A stretch of 64,000 nt of DNA. It comes from Symbiodinium natans. Lineage: Eukaryota; Sar; Dinophyceae; Suessiales; Symbiodiniaceae. Under the pieces are notes generated by a model. It was given only the letters and a program-made list of their open reading frames with translations, did no database searches and was not told the origin of the DNA. Position 1 is the stretch's first letter. Each line of letters starts with the position of its first letter. Of this stretch, positions 1-11,399 are shown piece by piece. The DNA is taken from contig CAJNDS010001646.1 of assembly GCA_905221605.1 (NCBI GenBank), forward strand, positions 212,001 through 276,000, read 5' to 3'. Both the position numbers and the translations under genes were made by a program.

Positions 1-59
1 AGGGACAAAAACCCACACTCCAAACCTGAAACACACCGAATTACACTAATTTCCTCGCA

Positions 60-400
60 GTTGCAGGTCGCAACCGGTTGCTATCTGCATTTTACTACAC
101 AGAATCTACAAGGATCGTTCCACTTTGATGTTTGGGCGAAGGGGCAGGTCGCAACCGGTTGCGATCTGTGTTTTCCATGCAGAAACTAAGAACGGTTCGT
201 TCACTTTGGTTTTTGGGAGACAGTACAGGTCGCAACCGGTTGCGAACTGTGTTTTCGCACAGATTATTATAAGACACTGTCGTTTGAATTTGTGTTGGTG
301 AAGCTACAGGTCGCAACCTGTTGCGTTCTGTGTTTTTCGCTGAATCTATGAGCAGCCATTCATGAAGATTGTAGATAAAAAGGTAGCGACCTCCCCAGTT
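60..400. repeat. 81-bp tandem array with a 12-bp palindrome
   Basis: Four copies of GCAACCGGTTGC (the last reads GCAACCTGTTGC) start at 70, 151, 232 and 313, exactly 81 bp apart. Each sits in CAGGTC-palindrome-xxCTGTGTTTT. A decayed fifth copy lies near 390. The unit is 27 codons long, so the minus strand stays open over 95-316 with a 27-residue repeat, but nothing else suggests it is translated. The regular spacing of a perfect palindrome could offer repeated binding sites; that part is inference. Confidence 0.9.
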
Positions 401-1235
401 TGCTTAAAGTTTAGGCCGAAACAAACAGAACCAGGTCACCCATGGTTTCATGCCGAGCCTCCGCGTGCCTGGAACTCGGTTCTGCAGGACGAATCCTGAG
501 ATGGCTTTAAAAAGCCGCAAGTGATCGCAGCCGGTCGTGTCTGATCAATGCTGACCTACACAACTTTTGTTTAGCTGCCTAGGGGCGAATTGACAATTTA
601 ATGTGCCAGCCACTGACTGTAATAACACGCGGAACTTGGACCCCTCCGAAATCAAGCCCTGAGCAACGCAATCCGTCCCATTCAGCCCAGGGACGTGCTC
701 GGGATGATCGCCACCACAGCTGCAGTCGGAACTCACATACATTAATTAGACATCCTAGCTACACGTGGAAGTTAGTTCATTACAACCCCTGGCTACACAT
801 GGAAGGTAATTACAAGGCCTAGCTACTCTAACTAGCAGCTAAATGCCGGGCAGCTGACTAGTTATTGATCAAATACACAACTTGTAATCGCCACTGCCCC
901 ACCGTGCTGAATTCAGCTTTTTGCTGCCAATGAATTCTCACAAAAACCTGCCAATGATTTGAGCAACAAAAAAAACAAATGTCGCGCAAACCCGTTTCTT
1001 CCGCGAACGGGTTCCTGGCGACTACTACATGTGCAGTCAGTATGTTATACGTCGCATTTAGTTTAAGGCACTTGGTTCCTGTAACACGCTACGTCATACC
1101 CCTTTCTGAGGCTACCCCCTTCCTGGTCCTCAATGAGTGATTCGATCTTTAGTTTTTTGCCGATGGAATTTCGAGGAACTAGCTGCAATTTCAGGGTCGT
1201 CTTTTGCCAAGTGTGGGTTCTTTGAGTTGTTTTTT
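401..1235. other. Non-coding stretch, nothing recognised
   Basis: Only short, overlapping open frames on both strands with no domain-like composition. No repeat, RNA gene or splice-like structure could be identified. Confidence 0.5.
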
Positions 1236-1238
1236 TGA

Positions 1239-1330
1239 TGCGAAAACTTTGAGTCTAAAGGGCGAAAACTTTGAGTCTAAAGGGTGTTGAAGTTGCGAAA
1301 ACTTTGAGTCTAAAGGGTGTTGAAGTTTTT
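1239..1330. repeat. Short tandem repeat (GCGAAAACTTTGAGTCTAAAGG)
   Basis: Three copies of GCGAAAACTTTGAGTCTAAAGG. The last two lie about 33 bp apart and share the extension GTGTTGAAGTT. The array abuts the reverse transcriptase fragment. Confidence 0.85.
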
Positions 1331-1376
1331 TTTGTGGCCACTACAATCCATGACATATGAACAACATCCCCCCCTC

Positions 1377-1691
1377 TTAAATCCCGCTAAGAAGAACCCT
1401 ATCCCCGAACTGCAGACGAGTGGGCTGCTGGTAACACCACGTGGCCCAGCGCGCCAGCACAGGGAAGTTGGCGCAGCACTGTTGGAGCACCGCAGTGCGG
1501 TCGACACAGTTGAACGCGTTACTGAAATCGAGCTTAACCAGGACTTTGTGGGTGGAGCCCATATGCCGCTGCGTCCAGGCCCGCGCCGCATGCACTGCCG
1601 TTTCAGCTCCGCCCTTGACACCCAGAGGGTCCAGAGACATCACAATTATGGAATTGGGTGGATCCATTCGCAGGCATGGCATTTGTTGCAT
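1377..1691 (-). pseudogene. Reverse transcriptase fragment of a non-LTR retroelement
   Basis: The minus frame encodes LGVKGGAETAVHAAR followed by VLVKLDFSNAFNCVDR. The second string is RT motif A (block 3) in the form seen in LINE-type enzymes, with the first catalytic Asp in LDFSNAF. The frame ends soon after FGDRVLLSGI, before motif B and the catalytic DD box, so only about 100 residues survive. An enzyme of this class would copy element RNA into DNA; this fragment cannot be active. It begins in the same short motif at which the minus-strand retroelement at 6.4-8.1 kb breaks off, and the two pieces are collinear, so they may be halves of one disrupted copy. Confidence 0.8.
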
Positions 1692-1699
1692 TCATGGTC

Positions 1700-2880
1700 T
1701 TACAACTGTAAGTCCATCCCTGCGAACATGTACCTTACAGGGTGATGCGCTGGGCGGGGGTTACATTTTGCAATCAAGTTTTTTTCGACTGCGGAACTCT
1801 CGATATCATAAATTCTAGGAGCTTATGTGGAGCTTATAACAAAACGTGCCGGTTCAACACCGGCAGGCTGTAACTTTTGAAATTTGCCTTTAAGAGACAC
1901 CGGCTGGCTCTAACTGTTGAAATGTGGGCTTTAGAGTTAGTGTAGGGATCCCCTGGTTTGGGCGCAATCGCGCTGGCGTCCCTTGCTGGCTTTTGCTCAG
2001 GACCTATTTTTTTCGATCAGGGTCACAGCAGGTGTTGCGACGAAGTATCGGTTCATGGATCTAGCAGGTGTGTTTGCTCTAGTGGGTTTATCTTCTCCGA
2101 CTCGGGCGAGGTTTCGTGCCCACCTTTTTGTTTGCTGTTATTACTTTTACTATTATCATGATTATTCTCATAATAATAATTATTATTATTAGTAGTAGTA
2201 GTAGTACGATTTCCCCACCCCCCCGGTGCGGCGCCAAGAACGCTACTTTTTCGCACGTGTTTTGTCAAACCACGCGTTTGGAGGGTCGTTTGTCAAACCT
2301 TGCGAAAGCGTTTGGTAAAACATGGTTGGTTTTTTTGGGCGTTTTTCGATTTTGTATGCAAACGTGCTGTAAATACCAGCATTCGTGTTCGACATTTTTT
2401 CACATTTGTTGGCCATTTTCGAGTTTCGTCAAATTGTACAAAAGAAACCACGTTTTAAATTGAGGCTTCTCATGTCAACTTTTCCGATTTTCTGTATCTT
2501 TTTGGTTGCGTTGCCGAAACTGCTGTAAATAGCAGCATGTTTGCTCCTGTTCCGGACGATGACTGCTTTTTCGCCGCCAGCAAATACTTGCATTTTTCCT
2601 GTTGGAGAGATCCATGTTCCCTTCTATCTATGTCTTGTCTTGCGGGGGTGGGGGGGTACTTACGTTCGAAAGACGTGCGTTAAATAACCCACATTCGCTT
2701 TTTTTGGTTTTTGAAATTTATTTTCGTAATCACACAGTTTCCATGCACCGGGTGAGGAGGGCGGGCTAGCTGTCTTTTCTACATGCCAAGTCTTTGGCGT
2801 GCGCAACATTCGGGTAAGACCTCTCTTCCTTGCGTGAGCTCTTTGCCTCTGTCTGTATCTCTCGAACTGTTCAGGGAAGC
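1700..2880. other. Non-coding stretch with TTA/ATT and GTA microsatellite
   Basis: No coding signal was recognised. Positions 2140-2210 hold a TTA/ATT run passing into AGTAGTAGTAGTA. The rest is T-rich with tracts of T and G. Confidence 0.5.
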
Positions 2881-2929
2881 ATCCCCCCCCCCCCCCCCCA
2901 GTGCGACGGACGCCGCTTCAACACTTTAA

Positions 2930-3247
2930 GATCAAGATACAGACGGGCCACCGTCCCTCAACAGTTTGATACAGACGGGGCAATTTGCCTGAACACTTGA
3001 AGAGATACAGACGGGACACCTTCCCTGACCAGTTTAAGAGACACAGACGGGGCACCTTCCCTCAACAGTTTTTTAAGAGATACAGACGGGGCGCCTTCTC
3101 TGAACACTTTAAGAGATACAGACGGGGCACCGTCCCTCAACAGTTTGAAGATACAGACGGGGCCACCTTGCCTGAACACTTTGGGAGATACAGACGGGGC
3201 ACCCTCCCTGAACACTTTCAGAGATACAGATGGGGCACCGTCCCTCA
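2930..3247. repeat. 36-bp minisatellite, about nine copies
   Basis: The unit is close to GATACAGACGGGGCACC plus CTCCCTGAACACTTTAAGA, repeated about nine times at 36-bp steps with occasional length changes. A 17-nt poly-C run at 2883 precedes it. Because 36 is a multiple of three, the minus strand shows a 12-residue pattern (REGAPSVSLKVF). I read that as a by-product of the unit length, not as a gene. Confidence 0.9.
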
Positions 3248-3249
3248 GC

Positions 3250-3323
<74 letters not shown>

Positions 3324-3338
3324 AAGTAGTAGTAGTAG
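3246..3338. repeat. (AGT)n microsatellite
   Basis: About 30 units of AGT with one interruption near 3322. The poly-Ser, poly-Val and poly-Leu open frames here are artefacts of the repeat. Confidence 0.97.
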
Positions 3339-3387
3339 CATAAATGTTAATATTATACAAAAAGTTCTAATATTTCTTAATATCTAC

Positions 3388-3423
<36 letters not shown>

Positions 3424-3424
3424 C

Positions 3425-3464
<40 letters not shown>

Positions 3465-3466
3465 CG

Positions 3467-3559
<93 letters not shown>
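3388..3559. repeat. Inverted trinucleotide array (TAG)n to (CTA)n
   Basis: A TAG/AGT run of about 77 bp (3388-3464) is followed directly by an ACT/CTA run of about 93 bp (3467-3559). The strand switch falls at 3465-3466 (GTAC-GACT). The two arms are complementary, giving a hairpin or cruciform with an arm of roughly 75 bp and almost no loop. Confidence 0.95.
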
Positions 3560-3659
3560 GCAGGTATAGCAGGAGGATCCCCGTAAAATGTATCCAGAAA
3601 CCGAGGCACCAACGCCAACCCTTAACGTGAGAGCCGCTTCGAGCTTATAATCCTTCCCG

Positions 3660-3900
3660 TAAGTCCTGAAACCATAAATACGAGGTCCCAGCCTCACGCC
3701 GCCCTGCGTAAACAATGCCCGGAAGCCCTGAAACCATAAATGCAAGGTTCCAGCCTCCGCCACCCTACGTAGAAACCTTCTCATCGTGCCCGGAAGCCCT
3801 GAAACCACAAATATACGAGGTCTCGACCTCAGGCCACCCTACGTAAAAGCCTCTCAATCGTGGCTTTGAAGCACGAAGCCGTAAATACGAAGTCTACACC
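3660..3900. repeat. Degenerate 62-71 bp tandem repeat
   Basis: CCTGAAACCATAAATACGAGG recurs at 3665, 3727 and 3798 with a weaker fourth copy near 3865. Each is followed by a CAGCCTC...CCACCCTACGTA block. Confidence 0.8.
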
Positions 3901-3989
3901 CGCCCTAAACCCAGAGACAGGCTTCTTCCGGAGGCTTGAACCATCTAAAAACACACAATTACGCAATTCTCGTATACTGGGCTGGATTT

Positions 3990-4100
3990 AAGGGACGTGA
4001 CTGCGCGTGACTTAGCGTGACTTGGGCCTCAAAAACCATCCTCTGGAGTGCTTTGGGCAGGTTTGCGCGTGACTTGGCGTGACTTGGCGTGACTTGCGAA
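3990..4100. repeat. 10-bp repeat (GCGTGACTTG)n
   Basis: Clusters of GCGTGACTTG and close variants near 3996-4030 and 4063-4100. Confidence 0.8.
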
Positions 4101-5735
4101 AAAACGTGCCCGGACAAGGTCATTTTGAACAAATCTTGTCATGTGTGGTTTTGGAGGTTAAAAGTGTGCCATGCTCCTCGTACCGGCCCCTACGCACGAA
4201 GGTCCTACACGCTTAAGCTCCCCAACTGAGTCTCGAAACTCACTGCTCCCAGAGGTTTCCTGGCCCACGCAACAGGGTTCGCTTTGAAATTTTGTGTTTT
4301 GTACGAGGAAACATGCTAATGCGCAGAACGGCGGTGGCATGCCTCTGTGGACCCTTTTGAAAATTGGAAAATTTCAGACAAGTACCTGCTTTGTGGAGGT
4401 CCTGGGTCCTTATTGGCAATCGGTGCCTCCATGAAACATACGTATTTTGGTTTTACAGAACAAGTAAAAAGCTAGTCCTAGCCTTGTGGGATCCAAGGGA
4501 CACTTAAGCGAGGATAAAAAAAATCTTTGCGAGAATCCAAAGGACGGTTGAGCGCAGGTGGAAAAGCTAATCCGAGCCTGGTGGGAATCCAGGGGACAGC
4601 TCAGACAACTCAGAGAGAAGGAAACAAAACCAATCTTTGCGGGAATCCACGGGACAGCTGGGCACGAGTAAAAAGCCTTGCTTCCTTGCTTCCTTGCCTG
4701 CTTCCTTCGTTCCTTGCTTCCTTCCTTCCCTCCCTCCACAGTAGGAAGAACAGCAAATCACTTTTTGATCCATTTTTTTATCCGCATGCCCTGAATATTG
4801 TGCATCTCCAGGATCAGAGCTGGGTTTCGGGACGGAGTTGCGGAGCAGGGTGAGTTTCACAGCCCACCTGTTTCCCCTTCTTTCCCCCCCTGATTTGGTG
4901 GGCTTAGGGATTAGGAGTAAGGGATTAGGGTTCAAGGTCTAGGGTGTAGGGACGACTACTGCCATGATTATGACTATACTACTACTTCGACGACGACGAC
5001 GACAACTACAACTATGTACCCGCGGTCGCAGCAGCTAACACCAGGCGCACACAGGCCGCTTATCTTGTATAAACAAACATGACAAGTTCACAGTATGAAA
5101 GCATTTTGTGATTAATATTACAGAATAATCATATCACACTAGCAGGTTAATATCACACTAGCAGGTTATACGCATGTAACAGTGCAATTAAGTTTTAAGA
5201 TGTCCCAATAACAATGTCTAAGTAGGAAATATTTAGTTAAAATTTATAGTCAGGAAAAAACTGCACCTCTCTCCCCCAATAGGCAGCCATACCCGGTGTA
5301 GGGGCCTTCCCCCACCCCACCCACCCCTCCCGGCCGGACAAGCCTTCCAAGCCTTCAACAATATTTTGATCTCCCTAGAAATAGAGGCTTCCAAGCCTTC
5401 AATAAGCTCATTCTGATCCCAAATAAGATGTTTTGATCCCCTTAGCAATAAACTATTTTTTGATCCCAAATAGTTTTTTTTTTTAATCCAGTGCCCGATT
5501 CAGGGCTCCTGATTGAAATCTAAACATCTAAACCCAGTCAACATAGGGTTCAGGGAATAGGGTTCAGGGTTTCGGGACCTTAGACCCTACATCCGAGAGG
5601 CTAGCCAGCCCACGCCTTGTGGATTCTCAGGATTTGGGCTTGAGGTCGGGGCAAACTTGACTTCGATAAATATGCGGGGGGGGGGGGGTGTCTGGCCTAG
5701 GATTTTCGCCTGTTAGCAGGCTCCCCCTTCAAAAA
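4101..5735. other. Non-coding stretch
   Basis: No gene recognised. It contains a loose TTCCTTGC repeat (4680-4735), TTAGGG-like words near 4905-4945, (GAC)n at 4993-5010, and paired 'CCAAGCCTTCAA' repeats at 5345-5405. Confidence 0.5.
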
Positions 5736-5739
5736 AAGC

Positions 5740-6135
5740 CATGCCCGAACTCAATCCCCTTCAAAACCGAAATGCAGTTGGCCTGATCCCCAGACTTAAG
5801 CCAGGCGAAGCTAAAACCTTGCAGCTCCCGAACTCAATCCCCTTCAAAACCGACATGACGTTGGCGAAATCCCCAGACTTAAGCCCCTAATCCCACGGCC
5901 CGAAGCTAAAACATTTACCTTGCTCGAAGCTTAAACCTTGCAGCTCCCGAAGTGGATGGGGAGTGCGTGTTGTGGTGTGGGGGGTTGGGGGTGGGGTTTG
6001 GGGGAGGGGGGTGGGAGGGGGGTCGGAGGCAGCTCCCGAACTCAATCCCGGCCCTTTGAACACCAAAATGAAAATGGCCTGATCCCCAGACTTAAGCCCC
6101 TAATCCCAAAGCCCGAAGCTAAAACATATATGTTT
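5740..6135. repeat. Three diverged copies of a unit of about 90-100 bp
   Basis: The block CCGAACTCAATCC ... ATCCCCAGACTTAAGCC ... CGAAGCTAAAAC occurs at about 5744, 5826 and 6032. The third copy is separated from the second by a G-rich insert (5960-6030). Confidence 0.85.
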
Positions 6136-6372
6136 GCTCGGTCTGAAAACCTGTGCGCGCGATGGGACTGGGTAATTTAGAGCTTCCTGGCCTAGGGTTT
6201 TCGACTGTTTTAGTTTTTTGACGTGCGTGCCGCATAATCCTGCATCCTAAACTCATGTTTTCCTGCCTAGCGAAGAGCCAAATTTTGGCCCAAAGGCAGG
6301 TTACATAAGCGTCTTGCAGGCCGGCAAATTTTAAAAATACTCACCTATGCTACAACATTCAAATACGTGGCA

Positions 6373-8113
6373 TTACGCCAACATTTTTTTGTATACATGG
6401 TTCCTGTCCTGTAATGCCACACCGGCGATACATGTAGGATCCTCTGGGACAGCAACACCGACCTGCGCCGGCCAGAAAAAGGCTCGAGCTTCCTCGCGGA
6501 CCAATGTCATCAAGCACTTGCCTGTGAGGCGGCGCAACAATTCGCCCACAGCAATGGGCCTTAAGCCTCCAGCAGGTTTTGCCAAAGCAACTAGGCCGGC
6601 TCCAGCCAGCACTGGCGCAATGCTAGCGGGCGCGCGGCCCTGAGCTAAGACATTGACAACAGCTGTGAGCTGGGCAATGAGGCTGTCAACTCCCCCAGCC
6701 ACACAGGCATCACGGAGGTGCTGTACCTTTCCGGGCGGAAAGCACGCAAACTGCGGGTGACGAGTTCCGGAGCCACCTCTGGCGCCACAGGCAGGGACTG
6801 CACAGGCTGAGAAGCCGGGGGCGGGCTGTGAGGATGCAAGGCGGCCAAGGCAGCGGCAGACTCAGCAGTTGGCGGGCACAGGCCTTCAGCCAACAAGGCC
6901 TTGCACGCCTTGTGGTCGAAACCCTCTCTGGCCCAGCCAGTGGCCAGGTCCCGGCGTTCCTCCGGTGTCAAAGAGGGGGTGGATTTGCGGTTGTGTTTCG
7001 GCCGAGAGTCCCAAAGGCGCAAGCGCTCTCCCTCCGCCCAGCGTTGCAGGCGATCGGAGACGAAAGCAGCAGTGGCCCGGCGGTGCTTGCGCCCGCCACG
7101 GAGTGGAGCACAAAGCACACATTGTGGAAGCATATAAGCAGCTCAATCCAGGACTGTTCGTCATTGACATGAGCTACCGCTGACAAGGCACGCACGAGGG
7201 CCTGGTGCCACGCATGCCGGGCGCTGGACGGGACATGCCTGAGAGTTGGGGTCCTGGCAGTCTGGATGTCAGCCAGCGACGGCAAGTGCAATGCAGGCAC
7301 CTGCGCCGCTCCACAAGCGTTGGCATCACGCGCTGCAGGACGGCATGTGGGGTGAACCTCAAGGCGCTGGGACACAGTGCATCCACAGACCAGGCACCGA
7401 ACCAAGCCATTATGTTGGAGCCAGGCAGGCGGCACTTCCCCAACGGACGTCCCCAGTAGGTGCGTATTGATGTGCGCACGCATGGATGCAAGGCTCGTCC
7501 ATCCGCGTGCCTGCTTGGGGTCCGAATGCGGGCACTGCGGCACCGGGCAAAAGACACGGCCGGCAGGACAAGGGTCACCACTCGGTGCAGCGGCGGACAC
7601 TGAGGAGGCAGGTGCATCAATTTCCATGGCGTGGGCGCCAGCATCTGGTGAGCGCTCACGGCGGCGGCACCCAACAGGATATGGCCGTTCGCCCCCGAGT
7701 GGCGTGCCCGGAGCGGGCGGGCCAGGCCGCTTCGCCTCACCAATGCGAGTTCCCCTCAAAGGCCATCTGGACCAAGTTTGTTTGGGCGGAGGCTGCCGTG
7801 TCCACAGGCGACGTTGCCGCTCGTAGAGGCGGCGTCCGGCTCTCCGCGGTCGAAAAGACGGAGGAGGTTGACACCCAAAGCCAGCCAACGGGTTCCAGCT
7901 CACAACCGGTGGTGGGAAGGTCCAAGGGGCATTGAGGATATTTGTGAGCTCTCGGCGTCGGCGTCGCCCACAAGCCGGTGGCAGGGGTGCAGGAGGCTCA
8001 TCCCGGCTGTGCTCCCACAGGATGTGTTGATGGCCAGAACAAGCGGATCCGCAAGCCACGAGAAGGCACCACCAGTAGGCGAATCGGCGTCGCGCGCCAG
8101 GATCAGGGGCCAT
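6373..8113 (-). pseudogene. 5' part of a non-LTR retroelement, frameshifted and truncated
   Basis: Reading on the minus strand from 8113, the frame gives a leader with TRIGEAKRPGPP, a pattern I recall from dinoflagellate retroelement polyproteins. A C2H2-type finger follows (CPVPQCPHSD...SLASMRAHINTH). A frameshift near 7110 moves to a frame with FVSDRLQRWAEGERL and LTPEERRDLATGWAREGF. A second shift with an apparent small deletion near 6740 leads to AGGVDSLIAQLTAVVNVLAQ and LVALAKPAGGLRPIAVGELL, the conserved N-terminal part of the RT domain. Homology ends near 6430 at ARAFFWPAQVGVAVP, just before RT motif A. No endonuclease or downstream RT motifs are present. This is a dead copy. Confidence 0.85.
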
Positions 8114-8238
8114 GGCGAGGGAACGAATTCCTCAACAGAAACGCGGCTCCTTGAGCCATCATAAATGAGATAAATCTCAGCTCACACAGCCTTGAACATG
8201 AAACCTCCGCTAATGCCAACTCTTTCGTTGGATCCCAG

Positions 8239-8351
8239 CTTGGCCCCTACAATTGGGGTCATACACCCTCTTCGACTTATAATTCCTATTAGGGTAATAT
8301 GAACATATATGAACCATAAATTCCCTTTGAGGGTTGATTTCGTCCCCAAGG
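8239..8351 (-). mobile_element. Introner-like element, family A
   Basis: It starts CTTGGCCCCTAC...ATTGGGGTCATACACCCT and ends TTGATTTCGTCCCCAAGG. The interior has the family-A signature 'TAATTCCTATTAGGGTAATATGAAC...ATGAACCATAAA'. No flanking exon could be recognised, so it is not shown to be an intron here. Confidence 0.75.
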
Positions 8352-8639
8352 CTCTGGGAAGCCCAGGAACCTTTCTGCCGAAGCAACGCCACCGCCTCCT
8401 TCACTGTGGCATGGCCAGGCCTCACTCACACTCCACCGGCAAAAAAACGAACATTAGATCAAGTAGAACCACAGTAGAACCACTTAGAACCACAGGTGTG
8501 AAAGCTGATGGATGCGTCTCTTGAGGGGAAACTTTGGGACCAAAGCGCTGCCGCCGTCCGAGAGACAAGGGTAGCTCCAAGATGCCCTCGCCGGGAAGTG
8601 TGATGCACACCATGGCCGCGCATTCGTGCGTTATCGCGC

Positions 8640-9210
8640 GTTCCAGCGGTGAGATTCAAAGCAACTCACGGGTTTACGCCTATAGATGCCTGTAGCCCCG
8701 CCATCGAATTGATTTTCTCACCGCGACAAGTGCTGTGGTCTCTTCGACTCTTGCTGCTTGAGCCACTGCCAACGCATCATCAGCCTGGGTCCCAAAGCCG
8801 AAGCACAAAACACCTAAACCCTCTAAGCCCTCTGAACCCTGTAAACCCTCTAAACGCTCTAAGACCCTCTGAGCCCTCTAGACGCCCTCTATATAGGCCT
8901 TTAAAACCCACAAAAACCCCCAAACTGCCAAGCCCCGGAACCCTCTGAACCCGTACTCTAAAAAAAGCCTTCGACTCCCACCCAAAAAACAACCTCAAAC
9001 CACCCAAGCACTGGTCCTACACCCTTGCGCCCTCAAACCTCTCGACCACTAAGCCCTTAGACTGGGGTTTCATTTGGAGTTTGTGGGTTTCCAGCTCTTG
9101 CCACGGAGGTGCCTTTCGACCCCTACGCCCCTACATCAAAACCTTTAAACTCCTCATCCCCCTACCAAACAACTACAAAGTTCGGGTCTCAGGGTTTTGG
9201 GATTTTGGGA
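8640..9210. repeat. Degenerate CCCTCTAAAC/CCTCTGA-rich stretch
   Basis: Imperfect repeats of CCCTCTAAACCCTCTGAACC run over about 8815-8900 and fade into CCCAAAAA-rich DNA. No gene recognised. Confidence 0.6.
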
Positions 9211-9231
9211 TTTAGGGTTTAGGGTTTAGGG
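9211..9231. repeat. Interstitial telomere-like repeat (TTTAGGG)3
   Basis: Three tandem TTTAGGG units, the Arabidopsis/dinoflagellate telomere word, far from any visible chromosome end. Confidence 0.95.
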
Positions 9232-9339
9232 CTCCGCCCAAACCCCCCACTCAACACCGGTGTGGGTACGTGTGATTTGCCTAGCCACGGCTTAAGGGGC
9301 GTAATTGCAGCGTAATTTGGGATAGTAGCCCCGATTATA

Positions 9340-9379
9340 ATTCCTTTCTAGGACTGTTAGTATAAGGGGGGAACATCCC
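9340..9379. mobile_element. One end of the family-E inverted-repeat element
   Basis: AGGACTGTTAGTATAAGGGG followed by GGAACATCCC matches an end of the element at 37625-37709. The other end was not found nearby, so this is probably a remnant. Confidence 0.6.
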
Positions 9380-10461
9380 AGAGCATGATCAAGGTTCAGG
9401 GGCGCGGGCTCAGGGTGCCAAAACTCCCGAAACACTTGAAGCCCCCGCCCAAAACAAAACAGTCTCAAACAATCGGTTTCATGCTTCCATCACGCTTGTT
9501 CGTAATCAAGACTTCAACACCTGGCTTATCAGGAACTTCACACTTGGACTTCAAAGGGAGCCGCCCATGGAGCTGGCCGCATCTAAGAAGCAGCTTTCCT
9601 TCCCTGAGTAAGGCAGGCACAGGGTGTGGACTTTTTTTGCTTTCCTAGCCATGCCGCCTGCCGGATGCTCACAAGGCTTTCGCTTTCAAATGTGAGAAGC
9701 CCTGTGCAAATCGGCGTCCGTGGCCTTGGGGAGAGCTGTCCTCTCCTGAGCCAGAACTCGCTGCTTTTGAGCATGTCGGAAAAATTCCTTGCTGGCCCCA
9801 TGTGACCACCGAGTAAACCGTGAATTGCAGCAGCCCTCCGTCTCAACCGGACTGTACAAAGCTGTACATGACTTTGCTGCAGAGCCTCAAATCCACAATG
9901 GCAAAAACTGACTTATGTCGGCCTCTGTCAGCTATTCTGACGATTCAGCCACCAGATCCGACACAGAGGTGTAAATCCCCGCAACCATGCCTTGGCTTTT
10001 CATCTTCCATGTGGAGAGGTTTGCTTCAGGTCTTTTGAAGGTCAGTGCATCGAAGGCGCAGAGAAGGCTGAGGAGCAAGATAACGCCTCAGATTTGTGAT
10101 TTGTGCAGACGAAGGCATGACACCAGCAGCGATGCAGGCTGGACGAAGGGCAAAGTATCTGGTCAACGATGCGACTGGACACATCAGACCCCAAGTGCCT
10201 CAGCGAACGAGGACAGTTGAAACACACGCCTTTCCAACAATGAAGCTCAACTGCGTGGACTTCTTCGGATGGAAGCTAAAACTACGTAGTCTGAGGTCAC
10301 CAAACCTCGACGCGCGTTTACAATTAGTACCCTTAACCTCGCAACCCCATGTCGCCAAAGCAACATCAAGGCCCCTTGCAACCCCTTAAACGCCTATAAG
10401 CCCCCCAAGATCCCTTTATCAATTCTCCCCCCAAACAAACCGCGGAATCTGAAACCAAACC
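9380..10461. other. No gene assigned
   Basis: Open frames of 60-100 codons on both strands, none with a recognisable motif. Part of 10090-10260 has somewhat protein-like composition on both strands, so no strand could be chosen. Confidence 0.4.
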
Positions 10462-10599
10462 CCTTGGGAGGATCCAAAAAAGTAGATCCCCTGAAGGGTT
10501 CCTAAAAATGCTCCCATAGTAGTAGAAAGTAGTCTAGGGTGTATGGGTACAATGGGTACTACTTGGGGGATCTACTGTACTTGTTGCATCCTCCCAAGG
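10462..10599. mobile_element. 138-bp inverted-repeat element, family B
   Basis: The left end CCTTGGGAGGATCC...AGTAGATCCCC is mirrored by the right end GGGGGATCTACT...GCATCCTCCCAAGG, giving imperfect inverted repeats of about 35 bp. The tips (CCTTGG/CCAAGG) match the introner families here, but no coding exon could be placed on either side. Confidence 0.85.
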
Positions 10600-11370
10600 T
10601 CCTGGAAAGGTGAGCAGCCGTGGAGTCCCTTGCGCCAGGGACTTTGTGCCACGCCACAGCGCCGCAGCACCGCTCCTCGTGTAAGCCACACTTGGGGGGA
10701 GGGCTGATGGTGTTTAGGGGGGTTCAGAGTTTAAGGTTTAGGGGGATCAGGGCCAAGGGAGGGGAAAGGGAGATAGGGGAGATTTGAAGGGGGTTCAAGT
10801 ATGAAATGCAGGGGTGGATGAGTTGCTGCCTTGCAGAAGGACAGCCAACCCGTTGCAAACCGGCAAACAATCCCAACACAACTTTACGCCCATCCTGTGG
10901 GCCTGCGTTTTCGCCAATAAGCCAGTTGACCGTTGACCTAAGAACCCCGCATGAAGCACCAACAATGCTATCCCAATCCTTTGGCTGGCAGGTGTTGCAT
11001 TTTGCAAGTCCGCCAGCTGCCCGGACAACCCCCCAACAAGCAACAGGAACGCTAAACCAATCGGCACATGTTACATGTTGCAGATCCCCCCGACAACTTT
11101 ACCCGAATCCCGGCTGACAGTCCCTGCAAGCCCTCAACAAACAACTTCACTGCAGCCCAAACAATGAACCCGCAAAGCCCGCCTGAGAAAAGAAGTGGAA
11201 ATGCCAGGGAGACGGCAGGGGCAGCCACAGCGCAAAAGAAGCCGAAGACCTCAACTCCACGACCATTTTGACAGGTTCCTGCTCTGCGCTGCTCCTATTC
11301 GAGTAGCAGCAGCGGCTCGAGGAGTAGGAGCAGCCAACAACCCCATGCCTCACTCTATGCTGCGATAGCC
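10600..11370. other. No gene assigned
   Basis: Open frames on both strands without recognisable domains. It may include the missing 3' exons of the minus-strand transporter at 11.6-13.1 kb. Confidence 0.35.
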
Positions 11371-11399
11371 ACTGTACTCATGCCATGAGATCAGGGCCT

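Noticed and set aside
60-330. CRISPR array
   Set aside because: The 81-bp unit repeats as a whole, spacers are not unique, and the window is eukaryotic.
3109-3808. Long poly-Leu, poly-Ser, poly-Val and poly-Thr open frames
   Set aside because: Pure products of the AGT/ACT microsatellites.
7174-8164. Plus-strand frames of 128-149 codons opposite the retroelement
   Set aside because: They are GC-rich shadows of the minus-strand retroelement frame, which has zinc-finger and RT motifs.
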